From: Irpex lacteus | Lineage: Eukaryota > Basidiomycota > Agaricomycetes > Polyporales > Irpicaceae | DNA length: 64,000 nt | NCBI GenBank assembly: GCA_001986395.2 | Contig: MQVO02000010.1 | Location: 930,001 to 994,000, forward strand | Direction: 5' to 3' | Part shown: piece by piece, positions 35,561-47,811 of the stretch | How the letters are laid out: every line of letters starts with the position of its first letter | How positions within the stretch are numbered: position 1 is the first letter of the stretch | Notes under the pieces: model-generated | What the model saw: the letters and a program-made list of their open reading frames with translations, nothing else | Databases searched by the model: none | What the model was told of the DNA's origin: nothing | Program-made: the position numbers and the translations under genes

Positions 35561-35986
35561 GACGAGGGCCAGCTAGCTGAGCGGGCATCCGTTTTATAGG
35601 GTATGGCTCGACGCGACGCGTCTGTGACGCGTCGCCTGGTGACGCGACGCGAATGTGACGGGACAGGGTCGTACTTTGCTGAAGCGATTCTGATAGAACT
35701 GAAGGCGCATCAGTCTGTCTCTCTGGAGGCCGTGTCCCTATTTATGATTGGTCCATGGGTTGCGACTTACCAGCATTTGGAAGAGCTGCGCCCTCGCTAT
35801 CTGGACAGCTCCGTCAAGCCTGAAAGCTTGAACTTTCGTACCCTTGTTGCTCTCGGAGGATGATAGCCGATGGGACTAGGCACCGACACGTGATGGTTCA
35901 ATCTCGTTCGCGCACTCGGCCGCGGGCGTGAAGACAAGTTGTTGCCTTCACACAACTTGCCTTCACGCAGTCATTGCGCGGTCACT

Positions 35987-36456
35987 ATGCCCATGCTTCA
36001 GGCTCTCAGGGGGTTTCTCTTCAAGAGCCCAGAGAAGATTTACAGAGTTATCTCTCCTTTTGACGATGACCCAGTAAGTCATCTGCGCCTCCGATCGCCC
36101 ACCCTTGCTGATGCCTCTTTAGCCCTGTAAGACTGACTTGATCCCAGTGGACGAGAAACTGGGACCTAGTGGCTGCGCTGAGGTAAACGACACGCATCTA
36201 GAGTACGTGGCCAGTACGACCTGTAGTATTGTGGTGACTACTGTCGTCACTAGGAGTGAAACAAATCCTGAGGTGTGTACCGCTTGGTCCTACTTCCGCC
36301 TCATCTCACAATAATGCATAGCTGGACGATATCCTCAACCAGTGCCCGGTCTACGTCACCACTTCCGCTCCCGGTGCCAGGCCTACCACTGCCGTACCTT
36401 GGTCTCATGCATGCGTGTCCGCTCTTCGCAAAACATTATGTATCCACGGGGAATAA
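35987..36456 (+). CDS. Small unrecognised protein, three exons
   Basis: The ATG at 35,987 (MPMLQALRGFLFKSPEKIYR) is spliced at 36,074-36,122 to PCKTDLIPVDEKLGPSGCAE and at 36,183-36,321 to LDDILNQCPVYVTTSAPGAR, with a stop at 36,454. The 93-residue frame is kept through both splices. It may be a real small gene or the remains of the 5' end of the dioxygenase gene that follows on the same strand. The second intron (139 nt) is longer than usual here. Confidence 0.35.
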
Positions 36457-37150
36457 GCCATCTACGGCCCAGTGCACCTTCTCCCCCTTGCTATGTCCTC
36501 CTTGCATTCGCTGCCTTTTCATGGGCGCTGCTGTCCATCATGCTTTGCCCTCCATGTCTCTTCATGTCGCCAAACCTCGTTTTCTGATTTCTACTAATGC
36601 TCTGTTGCCTTCTTCATCATCTCTCCAACAAGTTGCCTAGCATGAAGTCCATGTTGTTTCGCTCTCGCATTCCCCTAGTAGTCCTTGGCTTTTTTAATCA
36701 TGGGAAGATAGTCTGTTTGTATTTGCTCTGCACGCTTTAATTGTAATGTGAATCCTCGCAAGAACAAATAGAAGGAGCCTGTTCTGACGCAGCTAAGGCA
36801 AGGCGATTGCTTATAAATACAGGTTTGTCAGCACGCCTGGCAGATCAACAACGCGGGTTTCTCCGGCCAACTGGTTGGCTATTATCTCAAAAATCTTGTC
36901 TTGTTACGGCCGCTCTCTCTTAACCGCTGACCTGCGGACAATACCCGGGTGTTCACTTGCATCTGTGATTTGCTTATGAACAACATGGAAGCTGCAGAAG
37001 CCGGCCGCCACAGACAACCTTGAGGCTTGCCACCTACTGGGGAGGGACTGAGGAAGCTCCCCTTCACGAGAAACCAGCGAGGTATCACCCTCCTCCCAAA
37101 GACAGACTAGGAAGCTCACAGTCCAGGCATTCTCTAGAACGGCGGCCAAT

Positions 37151-39605
37151 ATGCTGAAGGCCACATGGCTGGCGTATCAGTCATCGCAGGAAGGCGAAGT
37201 CATGGCGCAGACATCCTCGTGGTTCATCGACGATGCACAAGGGGTAAGCCAGGGGAAACAATTTGCGTAAGCCTTAGCTGATGCCACATATAAGTGTGCG
37301 AGTATTCAGCGAGAGTCTACTGGGGGTATTCTGGGGTATGGCCGATGAACACGCGATGCGGCTTGGGGCAGAAACAGGGACATTCGCGCAGCTGACTACC
37401 AACGCAGACCTGTCGAAATCGGGATGCCAGAGCCTGCCTATAAAGGTCCCTTCGCTCTCCGCACCATACTTCATAGGGCAAAGAGCACTTACGCCTTCTG
37501 CGATTCGTACCATGCAAGACCCTCCGCCAGATGGCTCTCATGTTGAGGTGCGTATTGCCTTTGCCTACTGAACAATCCGCTGCTTACACTCTGTGAAGGC
37601 TTCAGAGCAGGCTCTGTTTAGGGAGGCTGTAAAGCAGGTTTTTGATGAATTGTGAGTCGATCCCTCCTTCGATCCCTCCTTGACGCTGCGGCTCTCACCT
37701 CTATGTGGCCAGATTCCCCCCTGCCATCGTCCCCGACAACAAGTCCAACGTATCGCTGTTGGGCGAGAGCATCAATCGGCTGCTTCACACCAATGAAACA
37801 GAGCCGTGTCAAGATCCGCTTGTTCAAGTCAAATGCAGAGAACTCACCATGGCAAAGCAGCGCGAGCTCACACCTAAACGGTTTCCCGACGAGGAAAAGA
37901 AGGATAAGCCTGGATCATCCACCGCTGCGGAAGGATACACAAAACATCGGTGAGCCTTAGGCTTCAAGCGTTCCCTTTCCATCAATACTGACCTTTCATC
38001 AGCCCTGGAGACCCCGATCATCCGGGGAAAAGGAAAGCTACCAGCCCTACGCCAGAGCAATTGGACCGGGAGATGGAAGCTATGGAACCATATAGGTGAG
38101 ATACATGAACACTGCATCAGTATTGCTTACCCAGTAGCATTTGCAGCTCTTTACGACGCCAGAAGAGGGCGATGAGAGCGGAGAGGGGAAAGGAGAAGCG
38201 GCACGCTCCGGAAAACTCCGACGTTTATCAAGCTACTGGTTGGCGACTTGAGCAAGCCCCAATTACCAGCACAGGGTGGCAAGGGAGGCATGCGCTTCCT
38301 TCGGAGCGCGGAAAGCTTGCTCGCATGTTGGCTGAGCATTCCTCTGAGCTAATGGGCGTTTTGGCGGGGTTCACTCGTATCTACTACGATGCTTCGTGAG
38401 CATCCCTTCTTATGACCAAAGTGCATGCTTACAGTGGACTACAGGAGCAAGGTGCCTACCAGGGTTGTAGACCGTGAGGGCCGATTGTTCATCTATCGAT
38501 CTCGCCGTAGCAAGTGGCTAGAGGATCTTCTCCCTGAGCTCGCAAGGGCCATAGCGGAGTTCGCCGTGAATACTACGGCTAGCGATGCTGACAGGGCGAA
38601 CAATAAGCGAGGATCTCACGATTTCTGCATCGCGGGCGTGGATCGACAATCGAAAGGGGTTCGTTAGACCCTATAGCTTCCTAATACCGTCTAACCTCGG
38701 TCTGTAGAAGCCTGGCGTTTGTAGTTGGCATGAGCAAGGGAAGAATCACGAGGAGCTGCTGAAGCTGTTTGGTACAAACGCTATGAGAGAGTTCAAGTAA
38801 CGCTATCCCAGGCTTATTGAGCGACACAGCTACTGACCCGTTATTTTCGCAGCGATTTGGTCACTGCTTTGGTCCGCCAGCATTTTCCCGCAATCGCTAA
38901 GCGCATGGACGATGCGCAGAGGGTGTTTGAAGACAAATATGCGCTTCCACCGAGCCTCTTCGGCGTATTCCACAACTTCTGCATTAATTCGCCAATATTC
39001 GAGAAGGGAATCTGCGATGTGTTCTGCGACCCGCATACGGATGCCCAAAACGCCGCAATTCTTGTGTGTGCGGTGCTCGTGTACTATTATGGCAACTGTG
39101 AGTAGAGATCTTTCATTGCCACGTGAAAGTTGCTGAGCAATGCCAGGCGAAACCACCGCCGATGAGAGGATATGGCTGGTGTTCTGGGAGGCCGAGCTTA
39201 TCATCCAGGTCCCAGCTGGGGTAGTCATCATTTATCCTAGCGCCCTGCTCCTGCACTTCAACGTTCACATCGAAGGTAGCATCCCTTTTTAACCAGTGTC
39301 TCTTGAGCTGATGGCCTGTAGATGTCCTCAAGGTCACAAGGGATGGAAGCTATCCCACAAGGGAGAATACGATTCCGTTTACGCAGTCTAACGCAGAAAA
39401 CGGCGGAAGGGGCAGCATCGTCTGGTTCACCCAAGCATCCATGCTAATCAGCGCCGAGCTGCCGACTGACTCCGTCAAGCAAGCGGACAAGCTCAATGAG
39501 AAAGCCCTCTTGACCGGAGCTCCTCTTATTGACACCACATATGACGCCGCCCAGGCCCTCAAAGACGGCCTTTTCCCCTACGATACAAAAGCTGCACTCG
39601 ACTAA
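37151..39605 (+). CDS. TET/JBP-like 2-oxoglutarate/Fe(II) dioxygenase
   Basis: About nine exons on the plus strand end at the stop at 39,603-39,605. The start is uncertain: ATG 37,151 needs a very short intron, and ATG 37,281 (MPHISVRVFSESLLG) is the alternative. The N-terminal half is charged and probably nuclear (KRPFPDEEKK-like stretches, KRKATSPTPEQ). The catalytic half has DVFCDPHTDAQNAAILVCAVL (H-x-D iron ligands, 39,034-39,042), then ELIIQVPAGVVIIYPSALLLHFN (distal His 39,253-39,255) and GRGSIVWFTQAS, where the Arg would hold 2-oxoglutarate. This pattern (double-stranded beta helix, 'PSAxxxHxN' then 'R-S-I-V-x-FTQ') is that of the TET/JBP-like enzymes expanded in agaricomycete genomes and linked to transposons. 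TET/JBP enzymes oxidise 5-methylcytosine or thymine in DNA. No break was seen. Confidence 0.65.
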
Positions 39606-41000
39606 CAATGTACTCACCGTCTGCTCTGTACTCATGGAATGAAATGCTTTGACCTGTTCTATAAGCCTTCCGAAGCAGAAATCACTCTAATTTCACTGCG
39701 AGCTTTATCCCACAGCATTCGACGCATTTATGGGAGCTTCGAGGGGTCCCTTCCATGGTGGGCAATGAGGGGGCAATGCCGGTAAGAGGCGGTGTCGCTC
39801 TTCTCGCCTATGAAAACTGATGCCTTCTATACCAGTCTTGGCTCGTCCTTTACTTTTCAGAGAAGCGCTGCAACTATGATCGTCAGCACAAGAACGAAGT
39901 GGGGTCCTTTGCTTAGGTTCGGTCAAAGGCGAGCAGATCAATCTGCTTCAAACGCAGGCTTCGCCCCTCCTAGTGCGCAGGCGTGTTCCTTTCAGGCTAT
40001 CATGTGAAGGTAAGCGGACGCATTTTCTGAGTCCGTAAGCCGAGGCTTGATGGAGGCATGGCAATATGCCTGTGAGGCGAATGGTCCTATATGCGCTGCG
40101 CTAATCGCCCGTAGCTGGGCTTCTTTATTCTTTATGTCGCAGAACTAGAAGCACTGGATGTGAGACATGGAGCCCGAGGGCTATGGTCGTTACTCACGAA
40201 GAGCAAGCTGTCGTTCGTAGGTTTTACTTTGATAAACAATCCTTACCTGCGATCTACCCTTGTAGCTCTTCATTCCAAGGCGTTCCAAGCGAAGATGCCT
40301 GCCGGAGGAATGATGACCCCTGAGAGATGGCCCTGCGCAGCGGGGCAGAGGGAGATCGCGCTCTCAAATCCGGGAGCTGACTGTGCGTCGGGGAAGGTTG
40401 CAAGGGGAAGCGCTTCTGAATTTATCGAAAACTGAGGAATAAAGAGGATGAGCTGGAGTGGGTAGGGTGCAAGTAAATCAAAGGCAAGCATTTTTTAGAA
40501 AGTACACAGAGTCATGAGAGTACTTACCCGTCACTCTTAGCCCACAGAAACTACCCTCGCTCTCCTATCGCTCTGTACATACTGTCCGCGAAGGTTGCTA
40601 TAGTTTGTAGAGGGGATGGCTGGTTGGGCTACCGTGACCGTGTAAGTGATTAAAAAATATACAACTAAACCCGCCGTGTCTACCTGGTTTTTGGCGATCA
40701 TGCACCTGCCTGTGCAAGATGCTCCACATCACAGCTGACTCTATATGAAATGAGACATAAGGTTAGCATGATGCTCCATCGGTCTATACTCCTAACGACT
40801 TACCGGACACTTTTACAGCATTTGACCGTGTGCTTTAGGTATACAGACCCACTGGCTTCCTTCAGCCCTCTGCTAAGTTCATTGCGAGCGAAGGCGCCCT
40901 GCAAGATTCAAAGTTTGAGAAACGATGTACCAGCAACGTCCTCCTCTAGGCCAGCGAAAATAACAGCGACTCAGTTTCTAAGGAGCAAGAGTATGAATTT
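39606..41000. other. Unassigned stretch with exon-like fragments
   Basis: Splice-like signals (GTAAGA at 39,782, AG at 39,834) would join short open pieces such as SWLVLYFSEKRCNYDRQHK, but stops follow quickly. A frame near 40,160-40,435 has no recognisable domain. Nothing here can be called a gene with confidence. Confidence 0.35.
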
Positions 41001-41161
41001 GTGAGGCATGCAAGCGCGTACAACGACGGGATGAAGGGGAAGCTACACAGGCGCCGAAATCATTTCGCAGCTTCAACAGTCACCTTACCGCCCTCCCTTC
41101 ATCACCCCAGCTCAAAAGGCACTACATTTCTCCAACGTCGCCGCACCCTACGGAATTCAGC

Positions 41162-42156
41162 ATGCAAATTGTCCAGAAAGATGAGGCGTACAGTAAGAAA
41201 AACCACCCAGTCGAGAAGCGGTCCGCGCAAGCACCCCCTCCCATACAGCACGCAACGCGACCTATTCTTCCAGATCCAGCATTCGTCCAACGTTCAGAGG
41301 CTGTGGTAGACGAAGGCGACTGCTATGGCACAGTGGAGAAGCAGACATGCGGCCAGGATGCGACAGCAAGCGTGATGAGCGCGGCGGTTGGGTTGGTGGG
41401 AGGACACGACGTTGGGATCCGAGCGGGGGAGCTTGGGATTGGAGGCGACGGTGAGTAGCGTTTTGTAGAGTCTCTGGGACGTTTCTGACCGCTTGCAGGC
41501 GTTGGTCTGGGCGTGCTGGACGTATACAAGGTTGGAATGGAGAGGGACAAAGTGGGGGCGCGCCAGCGCATTCTTCAGGTCCAGCTGGCAGAAGGTGACC
41601 GCGTCGAGACGGTGGGGTCGGTCTCACAAGTCGAGCAGACAGGTATGTACTGGGGGTTTAACTCTGGATAATATCACTGATCGCGGCTGGGGCGGGGGGG
41701 CAGGGGAAGGCGTCCCGCCTACTTTTGTTCGCCAGCCGACCATTCCAACCGCTCGTACCCTTCGTATTCGTCGCCAGGGCCCTGACTTACGGGAGCGTTG
41801 TCTAGTGGGTGAGTACGTGCATTTGTGGAGGGCCTAGCGTTCTTATTCACCGTCCTCCAGGCTCCATTCATCGAGGCACACAATCGGAGGCACCTACCCT
41901 GTGCGATGCACAAGTACAGACCACTACGTTGGACTTCGCCGAGGCGTGTCGAGCTGGGAGTTGCAAGATCGAAAGGCCCAATGGCCAGCATGAGGGCTCT
42001 GCTCGCGGTAAAGGCAAAGCAGTTGACACTGCTAGCTGGGTAGGAGATGAGGACTGCTGCACAGAGGTCGACGGAAGCGGCACTCCAATGGACTTGGACG
42101 ACGACTTGGTGTACATGGACGTAGATGATGACGTGGTATACATGGATGTGGATTAA
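41162..42156 (+). CDS. Unrecognised acidic protein at the right end of the element
   Basis: The ATG at 41,162 (MQIVQKDEAYSKKNHPVEKR) opens exon 1. The frame also stays open upstream to about 41,000, so more coding sequence may precede it. Donors near 41,453, 41,641 and 41,811 (GTGAGT or GTATGT) join exons reading GVGLGVLDVYKVGMERDKVG, GEGVPPTFVRQPTIPTARTL and GSIHRGTQSEAPTLCDAQ. The C-terminus has an Asp-rich doubled motif (LVYMDVDDDVVYMDVD). About 290 residues in total. I recognise no domain. It ends 250 bp from the right inverted repeat, mirroring the companion gene that ends near the left repeat. Confidence 0.45.
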
Positions 42157-42409
42157 TCCCCTTTCCCCTCTTCGTTGTTTCCCTCCTTGTTATTGCCCTC
42201 TCTCGTTATCCCCTCTCCCCTCTCCCCTCTCCCTTCCTCGGCCCTTCTCCAGAGATATCCTCAGTTTCAGTTTCTTGTCAGACGTTCTCTTTTATAGTAC
42301 TACGCATTTTATCTAGTCCAAGCTTTCTAACGCCTACATATCCATCTACTTAGTGGAAGTGCACGGGGCGTCTGGTGTTGGTCGCGATCCTCCTGAGGAC
42401 TCCAAACCT

Positions 42410-42918
42410 AGGACTCGGGACTCCGGACACTGTAGGCCGGATCACGAGTAAAAACGTGCCTTTTGTAGTCAAGAAAAAGGTGCGTGAAAATGTGCCCTAT
42501 GTCATCAAGAAAAAGGTAAGGAAAAAGGTAAGGGAAAAGGTAAGGAAAAATGTAAGGACATATAACAAACCTTTTTCCAAACCTTTTCCTAAGTGAAAAG
42601 GGCCCATTTACTCCGCGAGAATACGGTCCCTTTTCACCTGGGAAAAATGTCGCCGGACATATGCTTCCTTTTGCGTCCGCGATAATGAACCATTTGTCTT
42701 CCCGAAAAAGGCAATCATAAAGGTTTGATTTTTCGATTGAAAATATGACGTACAAAAGGGGACCTTTCTGTCTACATTTGGGCTTGGGAAAAAGGTAAAG
42801 AAAAAGGTTCCCTTTGCTGACACATTTTTACTCTGTCAAACGGACGGAAACATGCTGTCTTTTCTCACGCCTTTTTCTCCCCTTTTTCCGCTGGAAAAAT
42901 TATGCCACTTACGCAGTG
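42410..42918 (-). repeat. Right terminal inverted repeat of the giant element
   Basis: It is the reverse complement of 10,389-10,897, with one substitution noticed (in the CCTTACC-T/C run near 42,530). It ends GCGTAAGTGG-type sequence then CAGTG at 42,914-42,918. The DNA just outside (TGTAAGGCTTAC) belongs to an AT-rich repeat family and not to the helicase interrupted on the left. Confidence 0.9.
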
Positions 42919-44245
42919 TGTAAGGCTTACTTACTATACTTTGTATAGGTTGTATGCCGATAAGTAGAGGAATTTGATAGCATAACTGGTAAGTGCTTGA
43001 TGGGTAAGTAGATGTGTTTACTGTGTAAATATGAGTATATATCCGATGAATAGGGGTAACAAAGCGGTAAGTAAGTTTGCTTACTTCAGTAACAATAGTA
43101 ACAAACTTTATACTTACTGATAGTCGAAAAATTGAAAAATTGCATCAGTTCATAGAACATCAAGAGTAGGTTTGATAGGTGTTACTACATGGCCTAAAGG
43201 AGTAACACAGCATGTTGTTTACGTCTATGGGCGCTTATTTTGACAATTGGTTCGTTTTTGATGCAGATCACATGACATCAACACATTTTGATGTAAAATG
43301 GATATATATGTCATCTGGACCGGATTTTCACCAGGATTCTGAATCTGAGCTCAGAATTTTGATAGGCAAAGTATTTCAGAAGATATGAAGAAAATCTTTC
43401 CACAAACTGAGAAGTTTGAACACTTTCATTAATATTTAGAGTGTTTTGAGAGATATTACAGCGGTAACAAAAGTTGCTTACTGTAATAATAATAGTAAGA
43501 AAAGTTTGCTTACCAAAATTTCAAAATTCAAAAACTTTGATGAATAAAACACTATAATAATTGTATCAACATATTTATTAAAGTTACTTAATTGCGTAAC
43601 TAGAGTAACAAACTTTGACTTGCTGCAAATGAAAAACACTTTTACGTTTACAGTTTTCTATTGCTTCAGTGATTGCTATAGCTAATTATAATTGACATTA
43701 CTAAATTGCCTAAAAAGGCAATTCTCTCATTTTTTATTCTTTTTGAGCGCTTATTTTTATATTTTGCTTCTTTTGAATAACACAACATGACATTATGTAT
43801 TTTGACGTCAAAATTAATATATACCTTGCTGGGCATGTATTTTAATCAGAGTTCTGAATATGATCTGAAAAATTCAATATTTCCTCTGGTTCAAAATATA
43901 CAGAGAAAATATTTTTTCTCTTGTACAAATTGAATAATCTGTGAACTTTGCTTTGTATTACATAGTGACATAAGTATGAGTTAAGCTTTATCTTATTTAT
44001 AATTCTGCTTTGTCAAATCAAATACCTTCTACAGCAACAAAAATGATTTTGTGATATGACTGATTTCTAATTTTAATATGTTATGTTTTATTTAGATCAA
44101 GTGTGTATTATTTCAAAGTTTTTACTAAATCTCTATTTAATCAATAACAACTCATAGAATCATCATAATTTATTATATATACTGATACATCTCAGTAGTC
44201 TCAGGAATCGTGATTTGCCGCTTGCCGGCCTTGCTAACCACAAGT
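42919..44245 (+). repeat. AT-rich repeat, copy 1 (left end cut by the giant element)
   Basis: It matches copies 2-4 from TTACTTACTATACTTTG onward and ends AGGAATCGTGATTTGCCG...CCACAAG. It is non-coding and about 70% AT. Inside, blocks containing GTAACAAA...TTGCTTACT and GACATCA..TTTTGATGT recur two or three times, so the unit was built from shorter duplicated pieces. About 100-200 bp of the unit's start are missing because the giant element's terminus sits there. Confidence 0.75.
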
Positions 44246-47200
44246 ACAGTATGCCACAGTCGTGTCACTCAGTGCGCTGTAGGCACGAAAAATCTGTGAC
44301 ACATTGTGACAGGCGTGATGCGCCGACTTGCCAGGATTTAACAACATCCCTCGCTGTGACAGGAGCCAAAATAACAACCTTGTTGTGACCTGTGACCCTC
44401 GTTACGGTCGTAATAGTACAGTACATGGTGTGGTGCTTTGAAGTCGACGGAAACTAATGTCCTCAGAATGACCGGGGAAATCTGAGGCTCATGATCCCAA
44501 CTCAATTGATAACTCGACAACTCGACTCAACTCGAATTATTGAGTTTTCTGAGTTGATCAACTTGACTCGACTCAACTTGTGACAACACTACTTGTAGAA
44601 TACTAATCACGAGCAACAGCATGTAGCGGGCGCGCCTTCACGTGCACATTGTAAACTAGTTAAGATTCCGCCGCAATAACTGTTATGCCAAAAGGCAGTT
44701 TAAATGAGAAGTTGTATTCTCACTCAACGCAAAGTATATATGCACATTCAGGCACTGTGCTAACCCTCTGCCAGGGTTACACATGTTCTAGATTCAGCAC
44801 TAGCGATAGTCTATCCTAGCTTTGCAGTGTTGGTGGTACTATCATTCAGCAGTCGAATATTATCACAATGTTCACCAGATAGCATTACCAATTCATATAT
44901 GCCAGCTATCACAACAATTCATCTATTTACAACATTGTTCTACAGTTTTTGATACTCAAGTATATAAGCTGAGGTAGGCTGAGGCATAAGATTTAAATTG
45001 ATGAGATAACCATATTTGGAAACCAGGTTCCTCAGACATAAAGCACGAACTTAGTGAAAACAAATGAGATAAGCGATGAGACACTTAGCCACACCCTAAA
45101 GAACACAAATACCGACCACCTAACCCTGAAAGGGCGATAACGTGGCCAGTGATGGGTGGGGGGTGTATAGTGCCAGGGGACCTCTGAGGCCCAGATCTAA
45201 CCCAAGGTCTCTGAGGGAAAGCGGGGGGTAAAGCAAAGGTAAATACCCACTAAAGTGAGTCTAGAGAGCACTTTACTGAGCTCAAGGGGAGTAAAACAAC
45301 GATAGAGCGAAGGGAAAGTCACAATAAAGCTCAAAAACCACACTATAACTAATAGCGAAGCGGCCGACGTAGCAATGGGCTCGAAGTGAGCACAGAAGCA
45401 AAGCAAAAGCAAAACAGACGTCAAAGCAAGTTAAAGAACACCAGGCTGAGCTGAATAATGTAAAACAACGAAGTGAGCGAGCGAAAATCAACAATGAGCT
45501 CGGAAAACAGCTGGGAGGTCTGGATTGCAACAATCGGTGTAGGGAATGACTCGGAATAAGCGCAGGCGTGAAGCGAGGTCAAATAGAAGTCAAAGTGGGT
45601 CAAGCAAGGCCTGGACCGAGTCACTGGCATAAAACGGCAAGACAATGAAGCAGAAAGTAAAGAAGAAAGCTTCAAAAACGATTGGGAAATCAAGGACACA
45701 AAGGCCGACACAATAAAACACAAATAACTCCTCGGAACCTCTGTCGCTGATGCTTGAAGGGTCAAGCAAGGCTTGTTGAAGTACCTAGGGGCCGTCGAGT
45801 ACGCAGGCAAACACAGTGGATGCAGTAGAACACAGGGAATCATAGAAATCGCAGGGGAACGCAAACTCGGTCGCAGAACTGAGGAGTGGACAATGGAGGA
45901 AGAGTCTCTTGTCTTCCTAACAATGGGTACAGGTGGTATATGTGTCTACAAGTGCCCATCAATCAAAGGAGCAGATCGGAATTGTAAGGTAAAGGTAGGA
46001 AAGGGGTACAGTCCAAAATATGAACAAAACACCAACACACAGCCAATAAGACCAAACAAGACATCTCTGTGAGCCTCCGAATGTATGGCCGAGGGCCGTA
46101 GCATGTACCTAAATGATAGAGCAAGTAGACCGAGTCATTTTTTGGGCCTTGGCTGCTCAAATTGGGCTGAGGTTTGGTCCTGTTGTGTGAGGCTCGATTC
46201 TGCCAATCATGCACACATTTGAAGTGTTAGGCCCGGCCTGGAAAGTGTCAGCGAGCACTCCGGACACTATGTGACTACATGTAGAAGTGAAGCGAGCTAC
46301 AGCAAGTATGATAGGTGCCAACTGCTAACGGAGAGAGCAAGGGATCAAGGAAATGGTTGAGAGCGCAAGAAGTGAGGTATGGGCCTCGGACCTTTGTCCA
46401 GAGGTGTCGTTTGAGCAAGCGAGGCTATCTTGTTCCATATGGTCACAATTTTGGCAGGCCTGCGGCACCCAGTATTGCTAAAGTAGCGGGTGTCACGGTC
46501 CCACCCCCTGCGATGTTGCTAAAATTTAGCAACACACCGTGTCACAGGTCACACCCAGCCCGTTAAGGTCGAAAAAGTACAGTAGTCGAAAGAAGCAGTG
46601 GTCGGAGTTAAAATGTGTATGACAATCAAACTACCAGGTCAGGAAAGTGTTGGCAGCTAAGAGAAGCTCATTTTGAATGAGGGAGATCATCCCACTCTGT
46701 AGAAGGTACATCAGCACGAGCACACAACAATACTGCAAGGAAAGGTCTTGTGGGTCAGGTGACTGTGGACCAGTCTAGATTGGGTGCAAAACATTGTTTT
46801 CGATTGGCTGGCAATTCTAACTGTTCATCTGTGTGTTATTGGATACCACTTCATTTACGTAACTGACTACGCTGCCATGAATTGAAGACAGGTTCAAACT
46901 ATTGGTGGCTGGACTGTGCGAAACAATACTCTGAAGCTCAAATTGAGCACAAACAATGCCAGTCAAACTGAAGAACGGCCTATCCAAGAGCTATTCATAT
47001 ATAGAGTTAGAATATAGAGAATTTTGTCTTTTCGGTTGACCGTCAGTGAAAACATAGTTTTTGAATGATTGCTTATTTTCTGTCCACAATTTTACAGAGC
47101 TTATTGTAACTCACTAATGACTAATGACTAATGACTAAGGACTAGGGACTAAGGACTAAAGACTAAATTGGACTATTTATGATTTGTTGCATATTTTTAC

Positions 47201-47811
47201 GACACGAAAAAGTTTAAATGTATTGGGCAACATTGTATCTTTACTTTTACGAAGACAAAAACGTAACCAATCATGAATTGATTTTTAAGCTGACAAAATC
47301 ATTGATAAAATCTTATTCCGGTTTCCTTCGATTTATTTTCAAATTTTCATGCCATAAAATATAATCCAGTCCTTTTTATTTTACCAGCGCTGCAGGGTTC
47401 AATTTTATCGCTTCTAAAAGTTTATTAAAAGTAAAGAACAATAGTTAATAAAATGATATGAAAAATGTAATTAAATGTAATTTCTTGTATACACTTTTAC
47501 GATAGAAAAAATGATAACAAAAGCGAGAGCTGCAATATCATTTTGTATATCGTCAAATGAAAATAAAATCTTGAGTTCTCTATATTTTGCTCTATATTTT
47601 GAGTGTATAAAAATGTGACACAGCTGGTCACATTTTAAAGAGTACAAAATACAATGATGGGTCAATCTTTTTGGTTTACAAAAATTTGACATCTGCCGAT
47701 TCAATTTTTTCATAATTTTCGTCATCACAAAATAAGTTAGGAACTTAAAGTTTGTTTACTCTTTATCTAACCCTTTTTGGATATGAAAAATAGTAGATTA
47801 GACGTAGTGCG
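44246..47811. other. Gene-free unique stretch between AT-rich copies 1 and 2
   Basis: 44,200-44,640 is rich in TGTGAC/GTCACA words and has a cluster of ACTCGACTCAACT repeats (44,515-44,580). At 45,250-45,800 three diverged tandem units of about 165 bp (shared GTAAAACAACGA and GTCAAGCAAGG-type words) can be seen. Related words at 44,383-44,425 and 46,530-46,585 (GGTCACACCC..GGTCG..AGTACAGTA) could be worn LTR-like ends of an old retroelement, which is unproven. 46,990-47,780 is very AT-rich with no clear content. Open frames are short and look accidental. Confidence 0.4.
47113..47167. repeat. 7-bp microsatellite
   Basis: Eight units of ACTAATG, ACTAAGG, ACTAGGG or ACTAAAG in a row, in AT-rich non-coding DNA. 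Confidence 0.8.

Larger units (their letters stand above)
10389..42918. mobile_element. Giant CACTA-type transposon, 32.5 kb, with long inverted repeats
   Basis: Both ends carry a 509-bp inverted repeat (10,389-10,897 and 42,410-42,918) whose outermost bases are CACTG, the hallmark of the CACTA superfamily. Inside is a full-length Tnp2-type transposase on the minus strand. The two repeats differ by one base in what I compared, so the element, or at least its ends, is recent. Known CACTA elements are mostly 3-20 kb with TIRs of 10-60 bp. This one is larger, has much longer TIRs and carries more than a dozen cargo genes. A 2-3 bp target duplication is expected, but the flanks read ATA on the left and TGT on the right and do not match. 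Confidence 0.8.

Noticed and set aside
35939..39605. Joining the small gene at 35,987 to the TET/JBP-like gene as one gene
   Set aside because: About 0.6 kb of stop-rich DNA lies between, and no splice path that keeps frame was found.
10389..42918. Starship-type or Helitron-type giant element
   Set aside because: No tyrosine recombinase (captain) or Rep-helicase was seen. Long inverted repeats, CACTG tips and Tnp2 fit CACTA.
45421..45864. 147-residue minus-strand frame
   Set aside because: It lies across diverged tandem repeats, has no homologous look, no splice context and a composition matching the repeat.
44383..46585. LTR retrotransposon with worn LTRs
   Set aside because: Only about 45 bp of weak direct similarity and no gag or pol sequence between. 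Kept as a remark in the region entry.
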